A program made the position numbers and the translations under genes. Of a stretch of 64,000 bases of DNA, positions 10,941-21,563 are shown piece by piece. This stretch comes from Cryptomeria japonica (lineage: Eukaryota; Streptophyta; Pinopsida; Cupressales; Cupressaceae). The stretch is taken from contig NC_081414.1 in NCBI RefSeq assembly GCF_030272615.1, forward strand, positions 817,976,396-818,040,395, written 5' to 3'. The notes beneath the pieces were generated by a model. That model was not told the DNA's origin, ran no database searches, and was given only the letters and a program-made list of their open reading frames with translations. The number at the start of each line of letters is the position of its first letter. Position 1 is the first letter of the stretch.

Positions 10941-11762
10941 TGCAATAAAAGCATCTCCATCTTCTTGAGATTTTTTGGAAGCTGAATCTGAGCCTTTCTT
11001 CTTCTTCTTCAGTTCTTTGCAGTCCCTCCGGAAGTGCCCAGATTTATCATAGTTCCAACATTTTGCCTTGGACTTTCTAGGAGTCTTAGAACTCCCATGG
11101 GATTTGGATCTACCCTTCTTTGACTTATTGTCATTCTACTTTCCTTTGTCATTGGATCTCCCGCGAACAGCAAGGGCTTCCCTAGACGAATCTGAATTCT
11201 TTCTTTGCATCTCCTCAGATAGCAGCGAAGACACCACATCATCCATACAGAATGTGACTATAGTACTTCTGAGAGCCATCACAAGATGGTCCCACAAATC
11301 CGGCAAGGAACAAAGCAAGGTCATACATCGATCCTCCTCCTCGATCTTGGCACCAGATGATGCCAACTATGCAATCAATAAATTGAATGCGTTGAGATGA
11401 TCAATTAGGAATCCACCTTCCTCCATTCCTAAAGAATACAACTTCTTTCTCAAGAACAACTTATTCACCAGAGATTTGGCCTGATACACAGACCCAAGCC
11501 ATGTCCATAAAGAATTTGTAGTAGTCTCATCAAGAACATTCAGAAGAATGGCATCTGCTAGACAGAGTCTGATGAGACCCCTAGCCTTCCGATCCTTGAT
11601 CTCCCAATCCGCTAGAGATATCACTGCAGGTCTCACATCAAGTGAAGCAGCCTCCCATAGATTGCGGTCTTCAAGCATGTCTTCCATCTTGAGTTTCCAC
11701 AACTCGAAATTAGTGCCATTAAATTTCTCTACCTCCACTCTACTATATGAGGAACTTGCCAT
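10941..11762 (-). pseudogene. Copia-1 gag
   Basis: I take the ATG at 11762 as start because the sequence then reads MASSSYSRVEVEKFNGTNF, the usual opening of copia Gag. ELWKLKMEDMLEDRNLW (about 11675-11725) is the Gag core. The C-terminal basic region has one zinc knuckle that reads C-W-N-Y-x4-H-x4-C, so its second Cys is lost. TAG stops occur at about 11366 and 11135 in an otherwise single phase. Gag would form the virus-like particle. Confidence 0.9.
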
Positions 11763-11869
11763 CTTAGTCTGCAAATAAGATTCAGAATGCTTTGCACAAA
11801 AAAACTCCCACTCAACTTGAGATTAGCTAAAAAAATCCTACCCAACAACTAGGATCAAAGGTTGATCAA

Positions 11870-11881
11870 GCTTTGATACCA
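11870..11881 (-). promoter_or_regulatory. Copia-1 primer-binding site (initiator tRNA-Met)
   Basis: TGGTATCAAAGC on the minus strand starts two bases after the 5' LTR. It differs by one base from TGGTATCAGAGC, which is complementary to the 3' end of plant initiator tRNA-Met. Confidence 0.9.
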
Positions 11882-11883
11882 CT

Positions 11884-12619
11884 TGTAAAGAAACTCAGGT
11901 GCGGAAACAGCTTCCTACACTAATCTCTAGAGGAAAGTATTGTGCAAATTCTTTTAAATCCTTACAATTTCAGATTCGTTAACTACTTTAACAAAGATAT
12001 TGCAGCCATATACCATGCATACAGAAAATAGAGAATGACACAATGATTTACCCTAGGGAAAACCTTTCAGTAAAAAAACCCCAGCACTCCAAAACCTGTA
12101 CAATGTATTATCTTCAACACAACGGTTACAACACACTTGCAATGCAAGTTCTTTCAGGAGATAATCGACACTTAAAGACAAAATCCAGTAGCATGATATC
12201 ATACCAACAATACACTCTTTTCGTATCACAGTCTGTAACCCTAAAAAATGCTTATGCGATTTCCTTTTTAGGGCAACTTCCAAAAATAGCCGTATTAGGG
12301 TTTTACCATTCTCCGAGAAAATAGGAACCCTAAAATTTTACTCAACTTTATTAGTTGCCACATGTCTTGCATGTCTTCACCCGTCATTGAAACCTCCTAG
12401 AAATAGCTCTTACGTGTCAGAGGAATCCGTCATAACTGTTTCAGCCATGATCTCCTTACACATAATTCAAGATGTCGACACATTAAGTGGAGTGACACAT
12501 CAACATGCCAACTAGACATGTACACTCACACTTAATTACATTATTTGCAAGAAATACATTTTACAAAAAAAATAATAAGAATAGGAATTATCCAAGGTTG
12601 AGACACCTTATTCCTAACA
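11884..12619 (-). repeat. 5' LTR of Copia-1
   Basis: It matches the other LTR at 6907-7648. It is bounded by TG...CA and by ATGGG at 12620-12624. Confidence 0.95.
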
Positions 12620-13200
12620 ATGGGGATTAGAAGAATAAAAAGGAATTAAAAATTCATTGGGAGAGGGAAATGCCTAGAGGAATGTGAGATTTCAAAAATC
12701 TTACATTCATCTAGAAAAAGAGCATTTAAAGCTAGTGGCTGGATGAAAGAACATAGAGTTGACTTTGTGGCTAATCATGATGATTAGCCATTAACAACTC
12801 ATTAGGAGGGGGATTAGAGGAAATGTTAGGTGGGATTTATATTTGTAGGAGAATTTTATTAGGAGAGAGAATGAGTGGAGGGAATAAAAAATTAGAAGAA
12901 TAATGTTAAGTGAGTTTCTAGAAGAATTTATTAGGTTAATGATGAATTAAGAAGATGATTTGTAGGAATCACGTAGGTTAACTAATTAATTGAAATTAAT
13001 TAGCTAAGAGGAAGATTTGTGAGGATTTGATTTTTTAGAAGAATAAAGAAAGGGATTGATTTATTAAATAAATCATGTGCTATAGTGACAATATTAATTA
13101 TATTTAATTAATATTGAGAAGAATTTTAATTAACATAATTAATTAATTAATTATGTGAGGAATTAAAAATAATTAAAATAATTATTTTTAAGTGTCTACA

Positions 13201-13955
13201 GAAGGTATTATCATTGATGGCAACCTTGCAATCATGTGATATCAGTAGGCAGCCATAGGCATCAGCACCGACAGACTCTACACCAACACATAGAACACCG
13301 ACAACGAAAAGGAAGAATACTCGCATCCTGGTCGACAATAATTTTGTATTAATATATTTTGTAATTAATTGTAAAATATTTTGTAAGCCGACATGGCAGA
13401 TTGTAATATGACTCATATATGTATGAGATCATTGTAGATCATTTTTGTAGAAGAGATAGGATGCGAAGTATGGAAAAGTAATAGCAGACCTAATATGCGA
13501 ATTATTGGTTAAAGGTTTATGTTGTAGCAGAGCTTAAACCGATACTGAATCTGGCATAGCAGATGCTAATCTAAAGTAGTACAAGATATTGGATTAGTAT
13601 AATCCATTTTTGTAAGTCAGTGTGACTTCTTTTGTAATTGAGCAGTGAGCTCTAGGCACTTGGCCTTCCTGCATGTGCAGGCCCCTATTGTAAGAGTAAT
13701 ATTCCCTTATTGGCCAATAAGCGAATATTGTGGGTCACAAATCCCATCGAGGTTTTTCCCACACCGGGTTTCCTTGTTAAAACATTGTTTTATGGTGTGC
13801 TTCTCATGTTGTTGTTGTTGTTGTTATTTGTTGCATTATTTTTGGTTTACTAGTACTCAGTTTTAATATGTTTTTCATGTTTTAAATCAAGTAATTTGAT
13901 ATACCGATTAGATACTGATTCACCCCCCCTCTTAGTATCTTTGGGAATCCTAACA
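13201..13955 (+). repeat. 5' LTR of element E (left end missing)
   Basis: It begins at GAAGGTATTA, equivalent to position 20170 of the other LTR, so about 41 bp are absent at the junction with element D. It ends CCTAACA. It carries about 38 bp of extra sequence near 13255-13330 relative to the right LTR. Confidence 0.9.
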
Positions 13956-13957
13956 AT

Positions 13958-13969
13958 TGGTATCAAAGC
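13958..13969 (+). promoter_or_regulatory. Primer-binding site of element E
   Basis: TGGTATCAAAGC starts two bases after the LTR, matching the initiator tRNA-Met type with one mismatch. Confidence 0.9.
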
Positions 13970-14017
13970 TTGGTCCACTATTTTTAGAAGCCTAACAGCT
14001 TGAGGAAGATCTTGACA

Positions 14018-15138
14018 ATGGTAGAGACGAAAAACTTGAGAAAGCAATTGGAAACAACTCTTTCAGACTATGATGCAGAAAAAGTGAAGAATATCAAACT
14101 TGAAGATGATATGAAGGCTGCTTAGGATATCATTCAAGAACTTCAAGAGAATTTTACTATTGCAAGGAACAAGAGGAGATAACTTTGTGAAAAGATGGAG
14201 AATGAGGAAAATAAAAAGGAAACTCTTAATGATTTGGTAAACAAGCTAAGACAAGAAATCAGTACAACGAAGAATGAGATGCAGGATATGACTATGAGAT
14301 TCTGTAAAGAAATTGAAGATAGAAAGAAGAATGAAGAAGACTTGGTTAGAAGACTAAATGATGTTGTAAATCAAAACACAAGACTCAATCATGAAAATGA
14401 TATGTTGAAGACAGATCTGATGCACACACAAAATGACAGAACTGAACTCATGAGACAGAAATGAATCTTGGAGAATGAACTGACTGCTGCAAATCAACAC
14501 AAGGAGAAATTCAAGAAAAGTTTAGAAGAACTTGTTGACATGCTGGAGAATCAAAAACCTAATGGTGATACAAATGGCCTTGGCTTTGAAGTTGGTGAAA
14601 GCTCCGGTACTGCAAATAATCATGATCATAGAAAACCGGTAAGACAACCTAATACTTACAAATTCAATGATAAATGCTTTAACTGTAACAAGTATGGTCA
14701 TAGATCAAATCAGTGTGGATCTAGAAATCATCAGAACACTAATACAACCACCGGTCAATGTTCTAAATGCAACAAAGTTGGTCATAATTTAGAAAATTGC
14801 AAAATGAATGTAAGATGTTATATTTGTGGAAGATTTGGACACTTATCTAATCAATGCAAAACACATACTAGCATAGGATATGGGAAAGCTATTTAGAAGA
14901 ACAATGTGACTTGTTATGCCTGTAACAAGATTGGACATATTGCTAAATTTTATAGAAGTAAGGCATCACTGGCAAATAACAAAGGTCCTAGTTTGAAAGG
15001 TAAAGAAAAGGTTGAATAGGTAAAGCAAGAATTCTCAAAACAATGGATCAAAAATTTAGATCAGAATGTTGAAGGGAATACCCCTCCACTGGCAAAACAG
15101 AGTAACACTCCACCAAAAGGAGACTCATCATCTAACTA
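14018..15138 (+). pseudogene. Element E ORF1: coiled-coil zinc-knuckle Gag-like protein
   Basis: From the ATG at 14018 one phase runs to about 15138 with in-frame stops near 14123, 14180, 14462, 14894 and 15017. The first half is charged and heptad-like (Glu/Lys/Asn/Leu), predicted coiled coil. The second half has three intact C-x2-C-x4-H-x4-C knuckles (CFNCNKYGHRSNQC, CSKCNKVGHNLENC, CYICGRFGHLSNQC) and a fourth whose last Cys is Tyr. I do not see the usual copia Gag core. It probably binds the element RNA (inference from knuckles). Element G has the same design at 61228-62487. Confidence 0.8.
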
Positions 15139-15444
15139 AAGGAAAATCTTTTAGGGGTTTAGCAGCAAAATGAAAAACATGCTATTATTCCCTCGGTTGA
15201 TGGTGAGAAGTTGAAATTACTTCTATACCGATAGATGAGTTAAGTTGTGACTTAACCGGCAAGCATTAAATGTGGTAGTTGGAGAAAATAACATTATAAA
15301 GAAAATGTTTTGGCTCCTTTTTCATTCACTAAGCATTCAAGCCTTCGAGAGCAGGAAAATTCTTGAGCAAAGGTATTCTAAGTGAAGAAGTGAAGAAATC
15401 CATCAAAGCATTCATCCTTAAGGCAAATTGAGGTATTTATAGCT
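15139..15444 (+). other. Spacer between ORF1 and ORF2 of element E
   Basis: Non-coding. A TATA-like ATTATAAAG lies near 15293. Element G has CTATAAAAG in the matching spacer, so a separate promoter for ORF2 is possible but unproven. Confidence 0.4.
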
Positions 15445-16051
15445 ATGGCATATTCATCCACTCCTAAATTTATTGCAAACCCTACTGTTGTTGAGGTTGT
15501 TAAGTTCCCTAGACCTGTATTCCAACAGGTTCCCAAAATTGCAAAGAAAGATGATAGCATAGGTGCATTTTCTCAAATTCCTAAGGGAGTAGTCTATGCT
15601 GAAGACCCTAGGATGTATATACATTGTCATATTGAGGAATTAGATGATGATGAGATCAAGAATATGTATAAGACTATGATTTGTGATGAGTCTATAAATG
15701 TCAAGCCAGAACATAAAATAGTGGAAACCCTAGGTTTTACTGAAATCCTTAGTATCGCGGATTTTCCCAAGGATATCATAAGGATTGTGTTAAGTAGAGT
15801 ACATGGTGAATTTTTTTGGTTAGATTCAATTCATAAAATCACAAAAGAAGTGGTAAAAGGTGTAATAGGGTTACCTTCCACTAGTTACAGACCTACCAAA
15901 ACAAAGAAGGTCTCAAATGACATAGTGATAAACCTAACTGGTGCAACATTTGATAAAAGGTCTCTAAGGGTAAATGATGTAAAAGACATAAATGTTAGAT
16001 TTATCAATATGATCTTAGGTTATAAGGCTACACATGCAAATAGGTTGAACT
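15445..16051 (+). pseudogene. Element E ORF2, N-terminal part
   Basis: Starts MAYSSTPKFI at 15445, comparable to MASASHSSSS in element G. The segment is open until the solo LTR interrupts it at 16052, after which the reading continues in phase at 17110. Residues 116-121 read LSRVHG, shared with G residues 102-107, followed by an I-x(2)-I-T-x2-V block present in both. It resembles no enzyme that I recognise; a plant-transposon-associated globular domain is possible. Similarity to G across the whole stretch suggests it once had a conserved role in the element. Confidence 0.75.
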
Positions 16052-17109
16052 TGTTAGGTCCCGGAGACAACTAAGAGGGGGGGTGAATCAGTTGTCTAAT
16101 AAATTCAGACCAAAAACCAATTAACCAACTTAATGCTTAATACCGGTAAACCAGTTAAGTGTGCCGGTAGACAGTGTTAACAGTAAATTGCTATATCGGT
16201 AAGGATTAATGCATGAAACATAAACATAAAGTCATCCACAACACATAACACCAATATTTGTACATGGAAACCTTGTAAGGGGAAAAACCACGGTGGGAAA
16301 CCTTACCCACAATCAGATGATACTACTACATATAGTAAGTGTACATAAATGAGGTCTGCACATGCAGAAAGGCCAATAGCCTAGAGCTCATTGCTCAATC
16401 ACAAATGGGAGTCACACTGACTATAGTTGGATGGTTAAATCCAATAAGAATGTACTGCACAAAATAGCATCTTCATATGTTAAATTCAGTACCGGTGTAA
16501 TGCTGATATGCATCTACAAAAACCTATCTTCACCTTCAAATGATGTCTTCATGTATACCTCTTCTTAATCTTGCATATACCTTCACACAATTCTTTTTCA
16601 CATTCCACATTTGATCTTACAAATAAGATCTTACATTTATTCCATACCCTAAGACCAATTTTAGTAGGTCAGCTCTACAAGATATTATAATAAAAACATT
16701 TTTCATACAATATAATATCCGATGCAATAACTGATTAAACATGTCAGCTAAATGCATTTACATTAATAATAAATCATCTCCATAGCGTGCCATGTTGATC
16801 TGGAAAAGATAAACCTATCGGTGTAACCCTAGATAACCCTGGACCTATTTGTCAGTAAAAGCAAATATGAAAATATGAATATACCAATTATCAATCCTTC
16901 AAAACAAAGTGTCCATATGATGTCTTCAACATTACCAAGTGTCTTCCATATCATTCTAGGTACCGGTGAACATTATATCTTGTCGGTGAACCATATACCA
17001 GTAACTATGCAATAGTTACTTGCTTGTCGATGAATGTTGCTGGATCTCCAAAGTGCTTGTTTTCAGTAGGTGTTGACATCAATAACAAAACCATACCAAA
17101 ATACCAACA
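16052..17109 (-). mobile_element. Solo LTR inside element E ORF2
   Basis: 1058 bp, TGTTAGGTCC to ATACCAACA on the plus strand, flanked on both sides by GAACT (16047-16051 and 17110-17114). On the minus strand it opens TGTTGGTATT and ends with a GATTCACCCCCCCTCTTAGT block, as in the LTRs of E, G and Copia-2. No internal coding sequence remains, so it is the product of LTR-LTR recombination. Removing it with one GAACT restores the phase of the host ORF. Confidence 0.92.
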
Positions 17110-19918
17110 GAACTCAGTTTCTAGCCTATGTATCAAAAGTGCCTATGATATGGTTAATGATAATGCAAGGATAGATATATGTGAATGGCTCAAAGATGAG
17201 TTGATAGACAATCTTGGAAAGATTAAAAGAGATAAGAAAGGAACATTCAGATTTGGAAATTTGCTTATTTGTTTGATGTTGTACATAACAAAACAAGTGC
17301 CTGATATTGGTGCAAGAGATTTTGGTTTTGACATTCTAGTAGGAAAACAACTATTGGATCTATTGAACAATATGAGAGAAAAATGAGAGAAAAACCTAAA
17401 TGAACATTTTCAAGCATTGAAGGCTCGAATGAAAACTAGAGTAAGACTATCACAAGCTATTGTGGATAAATATCATAAGGAAATTTGTTTTGTAATCAAG
17501 AAAGATGAAATCTGGATGGAGGCAGTTGTTCCTAGAACTATCTGGGTAAATGAAATGGGCTATGAAATAGATGACAATATCATTGAAACTTATGCAAAAG
17601 CCCTCCTTGAAGCACCCAAGGAACCTATTGAGGAAGTTTTTGGAAATGCTGAAATAATAGAAAGTGGAATTCAATCAAGGAAAGATGTTAAGAAAGTTGA
17701 AGCAACTGTAAGGAAAGGAACCCGGTAGGCTAAAGCAATCAAGGAAGATGTTTTGAGACAAACTGGTATAAATGAAAGTGAGTTGGAAGCACCTCAACCA
17801 GAAACTCATCTTTCACCGATTGGAACTTCTTCTGAGAGTGATATACCAGTAGTATTTAAAAGGGTAGAAAGGAAAAGAAAACCCACATCGACACCCTCTC
17901 CTACACCAAAAAGAACCAAACAAAAACAACAGGCAGTAAGGCCTCTAGCAAAGAAAATGACTCCTAAGAAGAAGAAGGTAAAACAAGATATCGCTCCAAT
18001 AGACAAACTTCTTAGTAAAATTACAGAGGATGGTTAGCCGAAGAACATCAACAAAATATACAATACACTATCAGCTAATGATAAGGAAAGCATAGAGAAC
18101 AGTGTAATTTTACTAGATATATACAAGAAATTTTTGATGGAATTTGTTGATGGAATTCCAAATGATCTGTATAGGAGACTTGAAGCTAGAAGGTTAGCCA
18201 TCGTTGAGCTGGACAAGAAAATTAAGATTGAAAAACTACTTGCAGTACATCTACTCAACTCAATTGATGAAATAGATAAACTAATCAATGAAGCAAACTG
18301 GACAGTATTCTTCACTGCTCACCAACATGTAGCACTAATGGTAGGTAGAGTAAATGAAGTCTCTGAGGAAGCAACAGATGCATGGGATATATTCTTTGTG
18401 GAAAAAGAAAAACAGGAAGAACAAGACTATTAAAGTATATCAAAAGGACAAAGATAACGGGAAAGGTAAGGTAGGTGGTCCTCCAAGCCTTAAAATAACT
18501 GACAATGTGCCCCCACCTCTTTCAGATACTCCACCAGTAGATACTATTGACAGTCAACTAGCCATAGAGAGTATAGAGACTCCACTAGAGGATACAAATC
18601 CTGAGTCTAAAATTTTGTATATTGTGAATGTAGACACCCAGGAATTAAATGTTGTGGTTGACAGAGAAACCATTGAAGATAAGGAGAAAGATGTGACTAC
18701 TGAGTCACCGACTGTAGAAGTTGAGATAAGCATTGAAAAACCTACACCTATAGAGCAACCGGCAGTGGATACCACTGAGAAACTAGTAGATACAACTGAA
18801 AAACCATCAGAAGAACTGGCTAAAGAGAGTTCAAAGGTACAAACTGAGACTACATTTGAGAAACTAGCACTTGAAAGCTTAGAGAAACATTCTGAGACAC
18901 ATATAGAGAAACCTAAATAGGTACAGGTTGAAGCACAGGTTCAGACAAAGATAGTGCCCCCGGCCCAAACTGAAAAGCCCAAACCCCTACTTATTGAAAT
19001 GCAAACACAGACTTACCTACTAGAGGTTGAATCAAGCAAGGTAATTACCATAACTAGTAGCATGGCTATTGTAAAGACTGTTGGACAAACATCTGGTACT
19101 TCTATGGTAGAATTCAGACCTACAAATGTAACAGAGGTCTTGTTGGATACAATAAAGAAGATCACAGAATGTAATGCACAAGCCTATAAGGCTATTGATG
19201 ATGCAATTCCAATTCTTAAATTGATAGCACCAAAGTGCATTGTTGATAATAAGGATTCTTTAGGTCAACTAGACACATTGTCTAAGTTTATCACTGGCAA
19301 CATATTGGCTATTGATCAAATAAATGAGGATACATTTAAAGAGAAAATGATTAAAGAAAAAGAGAAATTCTTTGAGGAAATTGTGAAGAAGAACAAGGAG
19401 AAAATGGATACCCTATTACTGGAACTTGGAGAGATAATTTTTGACTTCAATAAACTATACAGGGACACTTGTAAGACAAATATCTTAACGAAAAACCTTG
19501 ACAAGGAAATCAACAAAGCACAAGATAAGATTAACAATATTGCTAACAATTTGATATGATCATCGGATTCATTTTTGGAGAAAGAAAAGAAGATTGCAGA
19601 GCTAGAAGAGAAAATCAAGAAGTTAGAGAATGACAAATAGAGAATAAAGGATAAAGTGAAGGACTTAAAATGTAGACTTGGTCCAAGACTAGAATACCTC
19701 ATTTCTTTGAGAAAAGAAATATATGAGGCTCTGGTTTCTAGACTGAAGACACCGAAAGAGAAAATGCACATACTCATTGGTACAGTGCAGAGAACACAAG
19801 AGGCAATAAAAGACAACAAAACATTCAGTAATGGTATAAAATTGATTTTGAAAGATATCTTTCAGATTGTAACCCATCGGTTACAAGAATCCTGGCAGGA
19901 CTCCACTGACAGCGAATG
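17110..19918 (+). pseudogene. Element E ORF2, C-terminal part
   Basis: The phase continues from the N-terminal part with stops near 17384, 17726 and 18036, a frame change near 18400-18430, and later stops near 18918, 19557 and 19638. In order: a region shared with element G (FRFGNLLICL and MGYEIDD-type blocks, 17110-17600); a Lys/Pro-rich basic stretch with nuclear-localisation look (about 17860-17990); a Thr/Glu/Pro-rich repeat region with repeated EKP (about 18500-18920); and a long Lys/Glu coiled coil to the end. The whole ORF2 is about 1,130 codons without the solo LTR. No polymerase, protease, integrase or nuclease motif seen. Function unknown. Confidence 0.7.
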
Positions 19919-20116
19919 ACAACCTTTGTCATTGATGTCAAAGGGGGAGTAGTGTGATGAGAAAAATAGTTAGAAGGAAGTAGAGATTATCTACTCAGGG
20001 GGAGCATATATTTTTGGCATACATTTTTAATAACAGTTTTTTGGCAAAGATTTTTTTTGGACTTCAGTTTTTGGATGCATTCTTGAATTTTTCTCATGAG
20101 TGTTGCCATCAATGCC

Positions 20117-20128
20117 AAAGGGGGAGAT
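20117..20128 (+). promoter_or_regulatory. Polypurine tract of element E
   Basis: AAAGGGGGAGAT precedes the right LTR at 20129. A second similar tract (CAAAGGGGGAGTAG) lies near 19938. Confidence 0.85.
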
Positions 20129-20886
20129 TGTTGGAAAATGCACACTCCAATGAGAAATTGTAGGTGATTGAAGGTATTTTCATTGATGGCAACCTTCCAA
20201 TCATGTGATACCGATAGGCAAACACAAGCACCGACACCGACAAACTCTACACCGACAATGAAAAAGAAGAATTTGTATTAATGTATTTTGTAATTAATTG
20301 TAAAATCTTTTGTAAGCCGACATGGTGGATTGTAATATGACTCATATATGTATGAGATCATTGTAGCTCATTTTTGTAGAAGAGATAGGATGTGAAGTAT
20401 GGAAAAGTAATAGCAGACCTAATATGTGAATTATTGGTTAAAGGTTTATGTTGTAGCAGAGCTTAAACCGGTACTGAATCTGGCATAGCAGATGCTAATT
20501 TGAAGCAGTACAAGACATTGGATTAGTATAATCTATTTTTGTAAGTCAGTGTGACTTCTTTTGTAATTGAGTGGTGAGCTCTAGGCACTTGGCCTTCCTG
20601 CATGTGCAGGCCCCTATTGTAAGAGTAATATTCCCTTATTGGCTAGTAAGCAAATATTGTGGGTCACAAATCCCACCGAGGTTTTTCCCACACCGGGTTT
20701 CCTCATTAAAACATTGTGTTATGGTGTGCTTCTCATGTTGTTGTTGTTGTTCTTATTTGTTGCATTATTTCTAGTTTACTGGTACTCAGTTTTAATATGC
20801 TTTTCATGTTTTAAATTAAGTAATTTGATATACCAGTTAGAAACTGATTCACCCCCCCCCTCTCGGTATCTTTGGGAATCCTAACA
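20129..20886 (+). repeat. 3' LTR of element E
   Basis: Opens TGTTGGAAAATGC and closes CCTAACA. It matches 13201-13955 from its position 42 onward. Confidence 0.93.
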
Positions 20887-21542
20887 GTACTCACTTGGGT
20901 CATTCTCACAGGGTGATTACTTTTTCCCACTGTGATAGGCCCGCTAAAGGTAATCAAATCTCAAACATAGAAGCGCTTCAAGGGTTAGGATTTCTATTTG
21001 TCCAAATGGACAAGAGCATACTCTCCTACCTTTTAGACAACTTCTCAAACATAGAAAATAAGATGTTCATTTACCATTAGCAAATAAGTGTGTCTAAAAA
21101 ACTTAAAGAAGACACAAAGTTTGGTTGAGTTCTCCTTTAGGCAACCTGCAAAATAGATACGTTAGTAGTCATGTTGTTTTGATGAAATGAAGCTTTGGAA
21201 AGCGTAATCTTCAACAATTGTCCTACAAAAACCAGTTAGGTTGCTAGCAAATTCATAAACAAACTAGGGTTAGCATTAGTAATAGCCAAATTAAAGCATA
21301 AAAACCCTAAAATGCAATCTATTTTGAAAACACATAAGCAAAAACTTGTACAAGTATTCTCACTTGCTCATACGAGTATTCTCACCCGCTCGTACGAGTA
21401 TTCTCACATACCCGTACGAGTGCACAAAGAAACTCGTATGATACTGTAAAGGTACTCGTACAAGTTTCTAAAATAGACCTGGCCAGAAACCTGCGAGATT
21501 AAAAATTTGATGATGCAAAGAGGCCAAAAAATGAGATTTTTG
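20887..21542 (-). other. 5' leader of element F
   Basis: On the minus strand this follows the primer-binding site of F and is cut by element E at 20887. It holds no recognisable ORF. It shares the GAGCATACTCTCCTA hairpin module (20998-21013) with the leader of D and has its own palindromic tandem repeats (21344-21472). Confidence 0.6.
21344..21472. repeat. Palindromic tandem repeats (ACTCGTACGAGT type)
   Basis: About six spaced copies of a self-complementary core: ACTTGTACAAGT, CTCATACGAG, CTCGTACGAG, CCCGTACGAG, ACTCGTATGA and ACTCGTACAAGT. Three of them are followed by TATTCTCAC, giving a period of about 22 bp. Confidence 0.8.
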
Positions 21543-21560
21543 GCCCCACAGTGGGCGCCA
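21543..21560 (-). promoter_or_regulatory. Candidate primer-binding site of element F
   Basis: TGGCGCCCACTGTGGGGC on the minus strand starts three bases after the LTR. TGGCGCC is a common start of primer-binding sites in plant gypsy-like elements. Confidence 0.7.
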
Positions 21561-21563
21561 AAA

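Larger units (their letters stand above)
6907..12619 (-). mobile_element. Copia-1, complete Ty1/copia element
   Basis: A 5713-bp element with LTRs of 742 bp (6907-7648) and 736 bp (11884-12619), both TG...CA, flanked by ATGGG duplications. On the minus strand it carries an initiator-Met primer-binding site, then gag, protease, integrase, RT and RNase H in the Ty1/copia order, and a polypurine tract. Gag to RT stays in one reading phase and is broken by nonsense changes; a frame break comes in RNase H. It is inserted into the LTR of element D. Confidence 0.95.
6381..13200 (-). mobile_element. LTR of element D, split by Copia-1
   Basis: On the minus strand the LTR opens TGTAGACACT at 13200 and closes at 6381 (complement of TGAAGAGGG), followed by a primer-binding site, so it is a 5' LTR. 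It is about 1.1 kb once Copia-1 (6907-12619) and one copy of ATGGG are removed. The right half (12625-13200) is AT-rich with ATTAATTAAT palindromes. At 13200 it abuts the interior of the left LTR of element E, which lacks its first 41 bp. D therefore looks inserted into E's LTR. Confidence 0.7.
13201..20886 (+). mobile_element. Element E: two-ORF non-autonomous LTR element
   Basis: LTRs lie at 13201-13955 (first about 41 bp missing) and 20129-20886. An initiator-Met type primer-binding site, a zinc-knuckle Gag-like pseudogene, a second long ORF and a polypurine tract lie between. No protease, integrase, RT or RNase H could be found in the 6.2 kb interior. The layout matches element G (59975-64000). 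The LTR tail GATTCACCCCCCCTCTTAGT is shared with Copia-2, G and the solo LTR, which suggests that a copia element supplies its enzymes (inference). Confidence 0.85.
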
